64,000 nt of DNA from Candidatus Anaeroferrophillus wilburensis. Its GTDB lineage: Bacteria; Desulfobacterota; Anaeroferrophillalia; Anaeroferrophillales; Anaeroferrophillaceae. A model generated the notes under the pieces. The model saw only the letters and a program-made list of their open reading frames with translations. It searched no databases and was not told where the DNA came from. The DNA lies in the NCBI GenBank assembly GCA_016934315.1, contig JAFGSY010000035.1, positions 42,237 through 106,236 on the forward strand, written 5' to 3'. How positions within the stretch are numbered: the stretch's first letter is position 1; each line of letters starts with the position of its first letter. The position numbers and the translations under genes are program-made. Positions 8,549-18,494 of this stretch are shown one piece after another.

Positions 8549-9583
8549 ATGGAAGCGCTGTCAGAAAGATATGAGCGTATTTTAGCGGCCATTGTACTGG
8601 GCTATATTCGAACGGCGGAACCGATTGGTTCACGGACGATTGCCAGGAATACCGCGTTTAATCTCAGTCCAGCGACCATTCGCAACGCGATGGCCGACTT
8701 GGAGGACTATGGTCTGTTGTGCCAGCCGCACACTTCGGCCGGCAGGATTCCCACCGACCGGGGGTTTCGTTATTATGTTGACCATCTGCTGCCGGAACCC
8801 GAGTTGCCGGAGTTGGTGAAAGAAACGATCAGGAATGCCTTTCCCCGGCACCGCAGCAATGTGGAAGAGGTGTTGAAAGAAGGTGTCAACGCCCTTTCCC
8901 GGCTGACGCCCTATGTCAGCATGATCAGTCTGCCCCACTTCAGCCAGACGACGCTCAAGCATATCCGATTTGTCCGGCTTAATGACCAACAGATTCTGGC
9001 AGTCATTATCTCTGATGCAGGTTTGGTGCAAAATATTCTCTTCGGGTCGGATGTGTCCTTTTCCCAGGATGATTTGAACCGTTTTTCCAATTACCTGAAC
9101 CGGATTATCGATGGCTTGACCCTTGAAGGGGTGAAACGTAAAATTTTTGCCCAGATGCAGGGTGAAAAAGATGCCTATGACTCCATGATGGCCCAGGTGA
9201 TGGCGCTGAGCAGAAGGATGTTTGATCATGGGGTTGGCGATGATTCCGAGATCATTATTGATGGCAAGCTCAATATCCTTGAGCATCCTGAGTTCGCTGA
9301 TGCCGATAAGATGAAACGGCTTTTCAGGGCCTTTGAAGAGAAGAGCACCATGATCAAGCTCTTGGATGAAGCCCAGAAAGGGAAGCCGCTGCAAGTCTAT
9401 ATCGGTGGGGAAAATCGCTGTGAAGAGATGAGCCTTTGCTCGGTCATTGTGGCCGGCTACGGCAAAGATGACCAGCAAATGGGAAATGTCGGCATCATCG
9501 GCCCTACAAGAATGGACTATTCGCGCATTATTCCCCTCGTGCGTTATACTGCCGAGGTTATTAATACCCTTATTTCCGATTAG
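8549..9583 (+). CDS. hrcA: Heat-inducible transcription repressor HrcA
   Basis: HrcA binds CIRCE and represses chaperone operons. The 344-residue protein has the N-terminal winged-helix domain (LSERYERILAAIVLGYI, PIGSRTIA, LSPATIRNAMADLEDYGLL and TSAGRIPTDRGFRYYVD) and the C-terminal GAF-like dimerisation domain ending in GPTRMDYSRIIPLV. ATG 8549 follows GAGGGAG; an in-frame GTG at 8522 lies inside the CIRCE element and is unlikely. It is the first gene of hrcA-grpE-dnaK; grpE starts 16 bases after its stop. Confidence 0.97.
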   Translation: MEALSERYERILAAIVLGYIRTAEPIGSRTIARNTAFNLSPATIRNAMADLEDYGLLCQPHTSAGRIPTDRGFRYYVDHLLPEPELPELVKETIRNAFPRHRSNVEEVLKEGVNALSRLTPYVSMISLPHFSQTTLKHIRFVRLNDQQILAVIISDAGLVQNILFGSDVSFSQDDLNRFSNYLNRIIDGLTLEGVKRKIFAQMQGEKDAYDSMMAQVMALSRRMFDHGVGDDSEIIIDGKLNILEHPEFADADKMKRLFRAFEEKSTMIKLLDEAQKGKPLQVYIGGENRCEEMSLCSVIVAGYGKDDQQMGNVGIIGPTRMDYSRIIPLVRYTAEVINTLISD

Positions 9584-9599
9584 AAAGGCCAGGTTTGCA

Positions 9600-10265
9600 A
9601 TGGTGAGCATTCCAGTGAAGCGGAACGGTTCCGCGGTTGACGATGAAGGTGAGGAAATGAAGAAAGAGCAGCCGCCTGTTCCCCCCGCCGGGGGGCTTCA
9701 GGGAAAGCAAGATGAAGAGGAGGCTGTCCCCGAAGAAGAGGGAGGTCGTCTTGAAGAGGTGATCAGGGAAAATAAGGAATTGCAGGAACAGCTGGCTGCG
9801 ATGGTCCAGGAGAACAGTCAGTTACGTGATCGGATGCTGCGTCTGCAGGCCGAGAGCGAGAATTTCCGCAAGCGGATGACCCGGGAAAAAGAGGAGTTTG
9901 TCCGTTATGCCAAAGAGGAGTTCATCCGCGAAATTTTGCCCATCAAGGATAACCTTGAACGTGCTCTCGATCATGGTGGTGAGGTGGCAAACCCCGAGGC
10001 GGTCATTGATGGGGTTACTATGATCTTGGACCAGTTCTCCTCAATTTTTGAAAAAATGGGAGTGACCTGCTTGTCTTGCTGCGGTGAGCCGTTTGATCCT
10101 AATTTTCATGAAGCTATGATGCATCAGGAAACGGCGGAACTGGAGCCCAACACGGTTATGGTGGAGCACCAGAAGGGATATGTCTACCAGGGACGTCTGC
10201 TGCGTCCGTCGCTGGTGACCGTTGCCAAAGCAGTGCCGAAAGAGGATGAGCAGGATGACGGCTGA
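9600..10265 (+). CDS. grpE: Nucleotide exchange factor GrpE
   Basis: GrpE releases ADP from DnaK. The protein has an acidic disordered N-terminus, a long coiled coil (RLEEVIRENKELQEQLAAMV onward, including LQAESENFRKRMTREKEE), and the C-terminal beta domain (FDPNFHEAM, VEHQKGYVYQGRLLRPSLV). The start is uncertain: ATG 9600 has AGG 6 bases upstream, while ATG 9657 (MKKEQPPVPP) has AAGG 7 bases upstream and would give a 202-residue protein. It sits between hrcA and dnaK in one transcription unit. Confidence 0.95.
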   Translation: MVSIPVKRNGSAVDDEGEEMKKEQPPVPPAGGLQGKQDEEEAVPEEEGGRLEEVIRENKELQEQLAAMVQENSQLRDRMLRLQAESENFRKRMTREKEEFVRYAKEEFIREILPIKDNLERALDHGGEVANPEAVIDGVTMILDQFSSIFEKMGVTCLSCCGEPFDPNFHEAMMHQETAELEPNTVMVEHQKGYVYQGRLLRPSLVTVAKAVPKEDEQDDG

Positions 10266-10349
10266 GGCTGGTTGTTTTGTGCATAAAAAAATAATAGAGT
10301 GTAGTCAATGAGTGTTTAAGTGCTGTCCCAGTACAGCGAGGAGGATTCA

Positions 10350-12257
10350 ATGGGAAAAGTAATAGGTATCGATCTGGGAACCACCAACTCCTGTGTCAGT
10401 GTCATGGAGGGGGGAGAATCAAAAGTCATTACCAATGCCGAAGGAAGTCGCACGACGCCCTCGATGGTTGCCTTTAGTGCGGCCGGTGAGCGGCTGGTGG
10501 GACAGTTGGCTAAAAGACAGGCGGTGACGAATCCAGAGCAGACAATCTTTGCCGTTAAACGGCTGATTGGGCGTAAATATGATGCTCCCGAAGTGCAGCA
10601 GATGGTGAAGAAGGTGCCGTTTTCCATCGTGAAGGCCAGTAACGGCGATGCCTGGGTCAAGATCCAGGGGAAGGATTACAGCCCGGCGGAAGTTTCAGCC
10701 ATGATCCTGCAGAAAATGAAGCAGACAGCAGAAGATTACCTGGGGGAGACGGTGACCGATGCGGTGATCACTGTGCCTGCCTACTTTAATGACAGCCAGC
10801 GGCAGGCAACCAAGGATGCCGGAAAAATATCCGGTCTGAACGTTCTGCGGATTATCAATGAGCCGACAGCTGCATCACTGGCTTATGGCGAAGATAAAAA
10901 GGCGGAGGGCAAAATTGCTGTTTTCGATCTGGGTGGTGGTACCTTTGATATTTCGGTGCTGGAACTGGGCGACGGGGTCTTCGAGGTGAAGGCGACCAAT
11001 GGCGATACCTTCCTTGGCGGCGAAGATTTTGACGAGCGGGTACTTGATTATATCGCTGAACAGTTCCGTAAAACGGAAGGAATTGACCTGCGCAACGATA
11101 AAATGGCCCTGCAGCGGCTGAAGGAAGCCGCTGAAAAAGCCAAGTGTGAACTCTCCAGCTCCATGGAAACCGATATCAATCTGCCTTTTATTACCGCTGA
11201 TGCCAGCGGCCCGAAACATATGAATATCAAGCTGAGCCGGGCAACACTTGAAGGGCTGGTCGAAGACCTGGTAAACCGGGTGGTGGAACCGTGCCGGATG
11301 GCCCTGAAAGATGCCGGTGTTTCCGCCGCAGACATCCGGGAGGTCATTCTGGTTGGCGGTATGACCAGGATGCCGTTGGTACAGAAAAAGGTCAAAGAGG
11401 TATTTGGTAAGGAACCCAGCAAGGGGGTTAACCCTGATGAGGTGGTTTCCATCGGTGCGGCGATTCAAGGTGGGGTCCTGAAGGGTGATGTCAAGGATGT
11501 GCTGTTGCTGGACGTGACCCCTCTGTCGCTGGGCATTGAAACCCTTGGCGGAGTTTGTACCAAACTGATAGAAAAGAATACCACCATCCCCACCAAGAAG
11601 AGCCAGGTTTTTACCACTGCTGCTGACAGCCAGACGGCAGTCAGCATCCTGGTGCTCCAAGGTGAGCGGGAAATGGCGGCGGATAATAAGACGCTGGCAA
11701 AATTTGACCTGGTGGGCATCCCGCCGGCGCCGCGTGGGGTGCCTCAGATTGAGGTGACCTTTGATATTGATGCCAACGGCATTGTCCATGTTTCTGCAAA
11801 AGATAAAGCCACCGGCAAGGAACAGTCGGTGGAGATCAAGGCGTCCAGCGGCTTGACCGATGAAGAGATTGATAAAATGGTCAAAGATGCTGAGGCCCAT
11901 GCCGATGAAGACCGCAAAAAGCGGGAATTGATCGACCTTCGCAATCAGGCGGATACCCTGGCCTATACGACGGAGAAGTCACTCAAGGAGGTGGGGGACA
12001 AGGTATCGGCCGAAGATCGGGGCAATATCGAGTCAGCACTGAATCAATTGAAATCGGTCAAAGATGGTTCTGATACTGCGGCGATCAGCTCAGCCATGGA
12101 AGCTCTGACCCAGGCGTCCTATAAGCTGGCTGAAGCCATGTATGCCCAATCTGCTGCTGAGGGTCATCAGGAAGGGCCGGCTTCCGGAGCCGGGGATGCC
12201 GGTGGTGACGATGACGTTGTTGATGCTGATTTCGAAGAGGTGGATGATAGTAAATAA
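10350..12257 (+). CDS. dnaK: Chaperone protein DnaK (Hsp70)
   Basis: A 635-residue Hsp70. The ATPase domain begins [20 protein letters not shown] and contains [17 protein letters not shown] and [14 protein letters not shown]. The substrate-binding domain begins near residue 390 with [17 protein letters not shown]. The tail is Gly/Ala-rich and ends with the acidic [12 protein letters not shown] motif. ATG 10350 has GAGGAG just upstream; the 84-base gap to grpE holds no terminator. Its transcript ends at the hairpin at 12334-12366. The ATPase cycle is driven by the neighbouring DnaJ and GrpE. Confidence 0.98.
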   Translation: MGKVIGIDLGTTNSCVSVMEGGESKVITNAEGSRTTPSMVAFSAAGERLVGQLAKRQAVTNPEQTIFAVKRLIGRKYDAPEVQQMVKKVPFSIVKASNGDAWVKIQGKDYSPAEVSAMILQKMKQTAEDYLGETVTDAVITVPAYFNDSQRQATKDAGKISGLNVLRIINEPTAASLAYGEDKKAEGKIAVFDLGGGTFDISVLELGDGVFEVKATNGDTFLGGEDFDERVLDYIAEQFRKTEGIDLRNDKMALQRLKEAAEKAKCELSSSMETDINLPFITADASGPKHMNIKLSRATLEGLVEDLVNRVVEPCRMALKDAGVSAADIREVILVGGMTRMPLVQKKVKEVFGKEPSKGVNPDEVVSIGAAIQGGVLKGDVKDVLLLDVTPLSLGIETLGGVCTKLIEKNTTIPTKKSQVFTTAADSQTAVSILVLQGEREMAADNKTLAKFDLVGIPPAPRGVPQIEVTFDIDANGIVHVSAKDKATGKEQSVEIKASSGLTDEEIDKMVKDAEAHADEDRKKRELIDLRNQADTLAYTTEKSLKEVGDKVSAEDRGNIESALNQLKSVKDGSDTAAISSAMEALTQASYKLAEAMYAQSAAEGHQEGPASGAGDAGGDDDVVDADFEEVDDSK

Positions 12258-12333
12258 GATTCTTGTTTGTGACAGGCCATGGTTGGAAAACATGCTGTCC
12301 GATTATGGCCTGTCACCAGGTGAGCTTGGTGAA

Positions 12334-12366
12334 CCGCCTGTCACCATGACAGGCGGCAGTTTTTTT
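12334..12366 (+). terminator. Intrinsic terminator after dnaK
   Basis: A perfect 10-bp stem, CCGCCTGTCA with TGACAGGCGG and a 3-base loop, is followed by CAG and a run of seven T. It ends the hrcA-grpE-dnaK unit and separates dnaJ, which must have its own promoter or depend on read-through. Confidence 0.88.
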
Positions 12367-12493
12367 GCTGTTATCCTTTCATATTTATAGCACCAGGATT
12401 GATCGGTAGCTGCCATGGTGTGCACCGAGGGTGTGCATCTGCCCTATATGGTCAACCATCTACCGTTGATGATCGCTGTCAGCTGGAGACTCC

Positions 12494-13618
12494 ATGTTGA
12501 AACGAGATTTTTATGAGGTGCTGCAGGTTCATCGCAATGCCTCTGACCTTGAAATTAAAAAGGCATACCGTAAACTGGCTTTCCAGTTTCACCCTGATAA
12601 AAATCCTGGTGACAAAGCGGCGGAAGAGCAGTTCAAAGAGTTGACCCATGCCTATGAGGTGCTTTCAGATTCCCAGAAAAGGGCCGCTTATGACCAGTTC
12701 GGCCATGCCGGGGTAAGCGGCAATGGTTCCGGTTTTGGTGGATTTGACGGGGCTTCCGGTTTTGGTAATTTTGGCGATATTTTCAGCGATCTGTTCGGTG
12801 AGGTCTTTGGTGGATCGCAGGGGGGGCGGACCCGCGGAGGCGGCCGGTCGGGAGAAAACCTTCGCTATACCCTGGATATTGAATTTGAAGAAGCCGTATT
12901 TGGCACTGAGGCCAAAATCCGGGTTCCACGACAGGTTCCCTGTTCGGTGTGCGGCGGTTCTGGCATGGAGGCTGGCAGTTCACCGGAGGTTTGTGAAACC
13001 TGCCATGGCCGGGGTCAGGTCCGTTTTCAGCAGGGTTTTTTCAGCATCAACCAGACATGTCCCACCTGTCATGGGGAGGGAACCATTACAAAAAATCCCT
13101 GTCAGAATTGCAAAGGCAGCGGCCGGGTTGCCGGCGAGAAAAACCTTTCAGTGAAGATTCCCGCCGGCGTTGAGTCGGGATCCCGACTCAAACTGGTGGG
13201 TGAGGGTAGTGCCGGGATCAAGGGCGGACCTCCGGGCGATCTTTATGTGGTTATCCAGGTCAAAGAGCACCCGATTTTCGTTCGTGAAGGGAACGATATC
13301 ATCTGTCGGGTACCCATCAGTTTCACGCAGGCGGCTCTGGGGGCCGACATTGAGGTTCCCACCCTGGATGGCAAGCAGAGGCTGACCATTGCTCCGGGAA
13401 CTCAGTCCGGTCATCTCTACCATTTGAAAGGTCAGGGTGTCCCCCACCTGCAGGCCTATGGCCGCGGGGACCAGATTATTCAGGTGGTGCTGGAAACCCC
13501 CACCAACCTTACCAGCCAACAACGGGAGCTGCTGGAGGCTTTTGCCAGGGAAAGTGGTGAGGAAACCCAGCCGGAGCATAAAAGTTTTTTTGGCAAGGTG
13601 AAGGAGATGTTTGGCTGA
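12494..13618 (+). CDS. dnaJ: Chaperone protein DnaJ (Hsp40)
   Basis: A full-length type I J-protein of 374 residues. The J domain carries the HPD motif ([11 protein letters not shown], near residue 34), followed by a Gly/Phe-rich linker (residues about 75-105). Four zinc-finger repeats follow: [24 protein letters not shown] and CQNCKGSG. The C-terminal peptide-binding domain runs to residue 374. It delivers substrates to DnaK and stimulates its ATPase. The last bases run into the leader of thrB, with thrB's ATG only 10 bases after the stop, so the two are probably co-transcribed. Confidence 0.97.
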   Translation: MLKRDFYEVLQVHRNASDLEIKKAYRKLAFQFHPDKNPGDKAAEEQFKELTHAYEVLSDSQKRAAYDQFGHAGVSGNGSGFGGFDGASGFGNFGDIFSDLFGEVFGGSQGGRTRGGGRSGENLRYTLDIEFEEAVFGTEAKIRVPRQVPCSVCGGSGMEAGSSPEVCETCHGRGQVRFQQGFFSINQTCPTCHGEGTITKNPCQNCKGSGRVAGEKNLSVKIPAGVESGSRLKLVGEGSAGIKGGPPGDLYVVIQVKEHPIFVREGNDIICRVPISFTQAALGADIEVPTLDGKQRLTIAPGTQSGHLYHLKGQGVPHLQAYGRGDQIIQVVLETPTNLTSQQRELLEAFARESGEETQPEHKSFFGKVKEMFG

Positions 13619-13628
13619 GAGGGGTGTC

Positions 13629-14612
13629 ATGGATGAGTTTTTGCTCAAAATCCCAGGGTCAACATCCAATCTAGGCCCGGGTTTTGATTCTTTCGGTCTC
13701 TCACTGCCACTCTATTTGACGGTCAGACTCCGTCGTTCCTTATCTTCCCGCGATCATGTTTCTTTTGCCGGTGAAGGCTTTCACCCATCGCAGCCGATTC
13801 CCGCTGACAATCTTTTTCTTGCCGCCTATCACCGGGGTTTGGCAAGGTTTGCTGACAGCCCTAGACGCTCCTATTACGATATTGCGCTTCACAATGCCAT
13901 TCCCCTCAAACGTGGCCTCGGCAGCAGCGGTGCCTGTGTTATTGCCGCGCTGCTGAGTGCTGCCCTGGTAACCGAGCAGTTTCCTTCCTTGGATGATATC
14001 CTTTCACTGGCTGTCGAGCTGGAAGGCCATGGTGATAATGTAACTCCTGCCCTGTTGGGGGGGTTCACCATTACCCTCGCCGGTGATAGCTTGTGCTATC
14101 GGAGCTATCCGGTTATGCCTTCCCTGCAGGCACTGGTTATTATTCCCAGCCTGCAGCTGGCCACCAGTAGGGCCAGGGCGGTGCTGCCGGTCACCGTTCC
14201 CATCGGTGATGCCAGGGATAATATTGCCCGGGCAGCCCTGCTGGTTACCGCCTTGCTGCTTGGTGATCTGAGCGTTCTTCCAGAGGCAGCCAGGGATGCT
14301 TTGCATCAACCCTATCGCCAGCAGTTACTGCCCTATCTTCAGCCAATGATCGAACTCAGTTATGCCCATGGTTCCCTGGCAACATTTCTCAGTGGTTCAG
14401 GGCCGGCTTTTCTTTGTCTGGTGAGGGCCGGCGGGGAAGAGCTGGGGGAATGCCTTTGCCTGGCCATGGAAGAGGATTTTTCCCAGCCGTCCCGGTATCA
14501 GCTTCTTTTCCTGGATAGTGCTGGTGCCCTGGTTGCGGCGCCTGGGCATGGAGAGCTTTCGTGGAAAGACAGCTGCCGGTGGCAGCAGTCGCTGAGAGCT
14601 AGCCGCCGCTGA
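13629..14612 (+). CDS. thrB: Homoserine kinase
   Basis: ThrB phosphorylates homoserine on the path to threonine. It is a GHMP kinase: the N-terminus reads IPGSTSNLGPGFDSFGL, the ATP-binding loop is PLKRGLGSSGACVIAALL, and the C-terminal block is GSLATFLSGSGPAFLCLV. The 327-residue length is slightly above the usual 300-320. ATG 13629 is preferred with GAGAGGGG 4-5 bases upstream; a TTG at 13611 would overlap dnaJ. No other threonine genes are adjacent. Confidence 0.92.
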   Translation: MDEFLLKIPGSTSNLGPGFDSFGLSLPLYLTVRLRRSLSSRDHVSFAGEGFHPSQPIPADNLFLAAYHRGLARFADSPRRSYYDIALHNAIPLKRGLGSSGACVIAALLSAALVTEQFPSLDDILSLAVELEGHGDNVTPALLGGFTITLAGDSLCYRSYPVMPSLQALVIIPSLQLATSRARAVLPVTVPIGDARDNIARAALLVTALLLGDLSVLPEAARDALHQPYRQQLLPYLQPMIELSYAHGSLATFLSGSGPAFLCLVRAGGEELGECLCLAMEEDFSQPSRYQLLFLDSAGALVAAPGHGELSWKDSCRWQQSLRASRR

Positions 14613-14651
14613 CAACTATAATGTTTTCTACCAAGGTGACATAAAGAGAAT

Positions 14652-15407
14652 ATGTGCACGATTTTGCTGGCCTATCGGGTCGATGAAGAATGGCCCATCA
14701 TTATCGGCAATAACCGGGATGAAGCATTGAGCCGTACTGCCCTGCCGCCGCGAGTTTTTTCCAACGGCAGCCGGCAGCGATGGATTGCGCCGCTTGATCT
14801 TGAGTCCGGAGGAAGCTGGTGGGCCTGCAACCAAGCCGGCCTGGTCATTTGTCTCACCAATCGGTGGATTGATAAACCGGCTGATGAAACAAAAATATCC
14901 CGGGGGCATCTGGTGCGCGATCTTATTCAAGCTGCCTCTCTTGATGAGGTCCGGAAACTATTGTCGACGATCAATCTGCAGGCGTATAATCCCTTTAATC
15001 TTCTGGTCATGGGGTCGCAGGGTGCTTTTCTCTACACCAATTTCCCCCGACCGTATGAGATAGGCCTTGCTGCCGGATTTCACTTTGTTGGCAACGGTGT
15101 CCTGGAAGAGGACAAGGCGATCAAGAGCCGGATGGCCCGGGGAACTTTTGCCCATCTTTGCCGTGATCCTGTCAATGCCGAGACGATGATGGCGGTGTTT
15201 CGGCAAACGTTGCGCACCGCTCTGCCCCAGGAACATATCCCCCCCCAGGGATTTAATGTCTCCCTCGACGAGTATGGGACCACGTCGTCGACTATTCTTG
15301 CTGTTTCCGGGGACTCTCCGCCACGCCTGCAGCTTTATTTTTCTCCCGACAACCCTTTGCGCCGCTCCTACGACGATTATTCCGGGTTGAACCTGGTGAT
15401 GCGTTAA
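14652..15407 (+). CDS. NRDE family protein (TANGO2-like)
   Basis: A 251-residue protein that begins MCTILLAYR and contains the eponymous GNNRDEALSR, followed by WIAPLDLESGGSWWACNQAG and LTNRW. The N-terminal Cys after Met suggests an Ntn-hydrolase-like fold (family knowledge). The family is widespread and its biochemical role is unsettled; eukaryotic TANGO2 has been linked to haem or lipid handling. It follows thrB by 39 bases and may be in the same transcript. Confidence 0.88.
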   Translation: MCTILLAYRVDEEWPIIIGNNRDEALSRTALPPRVFSNGSRQRWIAPLDLESGGSWWACNQAGLVICLTNRWIDKPADETKISRGHLVRDLIQAASLDEVRKLLSTINLQAYNPFNLLVMGSQGAFLYTNFPRPYEIGLAAGFHFVGNGVLEEDKAIKSRMARGTFAHLCRDPVNAETMMAVFRQTLRTALPQEHIPPQGFNVSLDEYGTTSSTILAVSGDSPPRLQLYFSPDNPLRRSYDDYSGLNLVMR

Positions 15408-15880
15408 CAGACAGGTCCGGAGCTGGCAGTCCTCCGAGTTCTGTACGCAGCAATTTTCGTCAAGGCATTGCCGTGTGCGGGTTGTATTTCAGCGAATTTT
15501 TCGCTGCTTTGCCGCTGGATTTTATGCCGTACCGCCCTTTCTAGTCATCTCCCCTGCTGGATAAAGGCGCTGGCGGCATTTAGCCCCCTAATAAGACGTA
15601 AAAACCTTGCATTTTCATTGCGGATTTCCTATAACCCAAGGTTGATGGTTTTGTAACAATCCATCTTTCTTGTTAAGCTGCAACCAGAGCTACTGCAGTG
15701 TACGTGTGTGTATGCCGCATGCCTCAGGTTTTGCATGCCTTGGGTTTGGGGCTGTTGAGGTGTCAGCCGGTGTTCGAAAGGATGTACCGGTTGCCATGAG
15801 TTCATCACGGTTGGCGATTGTCACTGCATAACGCTGTCAGGCGAAAAGCGATAAATCAAAGATAGAGGTAATGAGACGAT
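15408..15880. other. Intergenic region upstream of ppiD
   Basis: The 473 bases contain one good promoter match (listed separately) and no recognisable coding region. An open frame at 15468-15656 on the plus strand is compositionally odd and has no ribosome site. The promoter would give ppiD a leader of about 240 bases. I could not match the leader to a known riboregulator. Confidence 0.4.
15607..15635 (+). promoter_or_regulatory. Predicted sigma70 promoter upstream of ppiD
   Basis: TTGCAT at 15607-15612, a 17-base spacer, and TATAAC at 15630-15635. It matches 4 of 6 and 5 of 6 consensus bases. Its distance from the ppiD ATG (246 bases) implies a long untranslated leader. Confidence 0.45.
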
Positions 15881-17797
15881 ATGTTACGGTATATGAGAAG
15901 AAATGCCAAATCATGGATTGTTAAGCTGGTTTTTTTTGTTATTATCGTGGTCTTCTGCTTTTGGGGGGTCGGCAGCATGAAAACAAAAAAGCAGAATATG
16001 GTGGCTTCGGTCAATGGTTCGGTTATTACGCACAATGACTTTGGCAAGGCATACCAACGGCTGGTACAGCGTTACCAGGAACAGTATAAGGATCAGTTTA
16101 ACGCCGAGTTGGCAGCTCAGCTGCGGTTGAAAGAGCAGACCCTGAACAGTCTGGTTGATCGACAGTTGATGCTCGACTTTGCCAGTCGCTACAAACTGCA
16201 GGTGAGTGACGATGAGCTTCGCGGACGTATTGCCACCATGGCTGCTTTTCAGAATAACGGTCTTTTCGACCAACAACTCTACCAACAGCTGCTGAGCTAC
16301 AACCGTTTAACTCCGGCCGAGTTTGAAACCAGTTTGCGGGATGATCTGCTGATTGACAAGATCAGCAATCTGATCCGTTCAGGAGCTAAAACCGCCCCCT
16401 TCGAGATTGAACAGCAGTATCTGCAGCAGCAGGAAAAGATTTCCTTGATGCTGGTGAAGTTGAAGCCGGAGCAGTATCTTTCTGATGCCGCCCTAGATGC
16501 TGCTGAGCTGCAAAACTATTTTACCGAGAATCGGGAAACCTTCAGGGTCCCTGAAAAACGACAGATCAGGGTGGTAACCCTGGATCATGCCGTGGAGCGG
16601 CGGGAGATTCATCTTGATGACGGGGAAATTGCCGCTTATTACAATGAACACCGTGGTGATTTTATGGTGCCGGAAAAGGTCAAAGCACGCCATATCCTCC
16701 TGAAGGTGGCAGCGGAAGATCCTCAGGATGCCTGGGATAAGGCCCATGCCCAGGCACTGGAACTGGTCGGCAGGCTGCAGTCGGGGAAGGAAACCTTTGC
16801 TGAGCTTGCCAAGGAATATTCCCAAGGACCCTCGGCTCCCCGTGGTGGTGATCTTGGCTGGTTTGCCCGGGGAGCGATGGTGAAGCCCTTTGAAGATGCT
16901 GCTTTCCGCCTGCAGGCAGGCGAGTATACCCGTAAGCCGGTACGGACCATGTTTGGCTATCATTTGGTTCAAGTTGATGAACGCCAGGCAGCCCATACCA
17001 GGAGCCTGGAGGAGGTGCGGGGTGAGATTGAGGCAAAGATCATTGATGAACGTCTGCCGACGCTGGTTTCCCGAAAGATTGACAACCTTGCCAGCCAGAT
17101 GAAGGATGTGGAGCCGGACCAGTTTATGGCAAAGCTTGCTTCTTTTGGCCTGACGGCGATGGAAAGCGAGTTCTTTGCCCAGAATGAGCCGATTGCCGGG
17201 ATTGGTAATGTTGTTCTCCTGGCGGCAAAAGTTTTTGCGACGCCGGTTGGCTCAACCGCTAGGGTGGAAAATACCCTTAATAAAAGCTACTTTTTTTTAG
17301 TATCCGGCAAGCAGGAAAGTTTTCTGCCCGAATTGACCCAGGTAAAAGATGAAGTTGAACATGCATACCGGCTGGCAATGGCCAGGGTGAAGGTGAAGAA
17401 TCTGGCGGCCGATATCCTCGCTCGGGCAGGCGACGGCGTAGGGCTGGAAGAGGTTGCCGGGCAGGCCAAACTGACGGTTGATCATACCGGCCTCTTCCCC
17501 AGGGGAAGAGGGTTTATTCCCACCATCGGTGTTGACCAGCAGCTGAGCAAAAGATTGTTTGCCCTTTATCCCGAAAGACCTCTGTATCCTGAACCGCTTG
17601 TCTATCAGGACATGGTTTTTCTGGCTCAGCTGGAGGAACGAAAAACGACTGAAAGTGAAACCGAAGCGGCGGCGCTGCGGGAGGATTTAGCCTCTCAGTT
17701 GCATCGCTACCGGGAGTTCCAAGCACTGAACAACTTTTACACCTATTTGCGTCAGGAGGCTGATATTGCCATAGCGCCGGGAGTCCTTGAGGAATAA
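15881..17797 (+). CDS. ppiD: PpiD-like membrane-anchored peptidyl-prolyl isomerase
   Basis: A 638-residue periplasmic chaperone of the SurA/PpiD type. Residues about 12-33 form a single N-terminal membrane anchor ([19 protein letters not shown]). A SurA-N-like chaperone domain follows ([19 protein letters not shown]). The parvulin domain lies around residues 265-370: [33 protein letters not shown] and [12 protein letters not shown] second, degenerate parvulin-like part makes up the rest. It would assist folding of outer-membrane and secreted proteins emerging from Sec. ATG 15881 has GAGG about 12 bases upstream. Confidence 0.92.
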   Translation: MLRYMRRNAKSWIVKLVFFVIIVVFCFWGVGSMKTKKQNMVASVNGSVITHNDFGKAYQRLVQRYQEQYKDQFNAELAAQLRLKEQTLNSLVDRQLMLDFASRYKLQVSDDELRGRIATMAAFQNNGLFDQQLYQQLLSYNRLTPAEFETSLRDDLLIDKISNLIRSGAKTAPFEIEQQYLQQQEKISLMLVKLKPEQYLSDAALDAAELQNYFTENRETFRVPEKRQIRVVTLDHAVERREIHLDDGEIAAYYNEHRGDFMVPEKVKARHILLKVAAEDPQDAWDKAHAQALELVGRLQSGKETFAELAKEYSQGPSAPRGGDLGWFARGAMVKPFEDAAFRLQAGEYTRKPVRTMFGYHLVQVDERQAAHTRSLEEVRGEIEAKIIDERLPTLVSRKIDNLASQMKDVEPDQFMAKLASFGLTAMESEFFAQNEPIAGIGNVVLLAAKVFATPVGSTARVENTLNKSYFFLVSGKQESFLPELTQVKDEVEHAYRLAMARVKVKNLAADILARAGDGVGLEEVAGQAKLTVDHTGLFPRGRGFIPTIGVDQQLSKRLFALYPERPLYPEPLVYQDMVFLAQLEERKTTESETEAAALREDLASQLHRYREFQALNNFYTYLRQEADIAIAPGVLEE

Positions 17798-17931
17798 ATA
17801 CCTTCCATCGGGAGTATGTGCCATCGTACGCGCAAAGGGGCTGAGTGTTGATCCCAAAGGGGGAAATATCTGTTGACAAACTGGAGATCTATGTGGTAGG
17901 TACTTTTTTCCAATAAATAAGGTGCTATTGT

Positions 17932-18007
17932 GGGGCTGTAGCTCAGCTGGGAGAGCGCTTGACTGGCAGTCAAGAGGTCGACGGTTCGATCCCGTTCAGC
18001 TCCACCA
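17932..18007 (+). tRNA. tRNA-Ala (GGC)
   Basis: A 76-base cloverleaf. Acceptor GGGGCTG pairs with CAGCTCC; the D-arm is GCTCAGCTGGGAGAGC; the anticodon stem CTTGA/TCAAG encloses loop CTGGCAG with anticodon GGC; the T-arm contains GGTTCGATCC. CCA is encoded. A TTGACA hexamer about 55 bases upstream has no good -10 partner. Confidence 0.97.
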
Positions 18008-18028
18008 CTATCAGTTCATAATCAGTAG

Positions 18029-18067
18029 AAAAAGCCATGGGGAGATGACCCAGTGGCTTTTTTTTTC
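18029..18067 (+). terminator. Intrinsic terminator after tRNA-Ala
   Basis: AAAAAGCCATGGG and CCCAGTGGCTTTTTTTTT form a stem with one bulge and a long U-tract, 22 bases after the tRNA. Confidence 0.8.
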
Positions 18068-18197
18068 TGGTTCCCATTGACAGAGGAATGATCAGAAACT
18101 ATATTTATTTTAATAGTCCACTAAACAATGTCTAGGGTTGTCGAGTGGTAATCCAGTGATGCTGCAAAAGCGGTTTTTGGTGAGGAGGTGAGGTCTG

Positions 18198-18389
18198 ATG
18201 AAGATTGTGAGGTCAGATCGGGAAATTGACAGTGTCGAGGTCGCCAAGCTCCTTGACACCAGTCCTGATAATGTCAATTATATGGCTAGAAAAGGTATCC
18301 TGCCAGGCTATAAAGTGAGTAAATTCTGGCGCTTTAATAAACGTGCTATTTCCCGTTGGATAAAAGAGCAACAGCTGGTAGAGGCCTAG
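18198..18389 (+). CDS. Small helix-turn-helix protein, excisionase/MerR-like domain
   Basis: A 63-residue protein consisting of one winged HTH of the excisionase (HTH_17) type: DSVEVAKLLDTSPDNVNYMARKG followed by the wing VSKFWRFNKRAISRWI. A strong GAGGAGGTGAG ribosome site precedes ATG 18198. Such proteins serve as phage or island excisionases or as small transcription factors. No integrase, att duplication or phage gene is visible nearby, so a local regulator is as likely. It is convergent with the acs operon across a shared terminator. Confidence 0.75.
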   Translation: MKIVRSDREIDSVEVAKLLDTSPDNVNYMARKGILPGYKVSKFWRFNKRAISRWIKEQQLVEA

Positions 18390-18433
18390 AGGTGATACGC
18401 CAAAATTGAACGTTGTGTTCAAGGTGGTGGCAT

Positions 18434-18468
18434 AAAAAAAGCCGCACGTAAAACGTGCGGCTTTTTTT
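18434..18468. terminator. Bidirectional terminator between the HTH gene and acsE
   Basis: Seven A, then GCCGCACGT-AAA-ACGTGCGGC, then seven T. The perfect 9-bp GC-rich stem with A and T tracts on both sides should stop transcripts from both strands, closing the acs operon. Confidence 0.92.
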
Positions 18469-18494
18469 ATGCTCTTGTTGGGCAGCCTGGCTGT

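Noticed and set aside
18029..18067. att-like repeat next to tRNA-Ala
   Set aside because: The sequence is a normal terminator hairpin; no copy of the tRNA 3' end was seen in the following kilobase.
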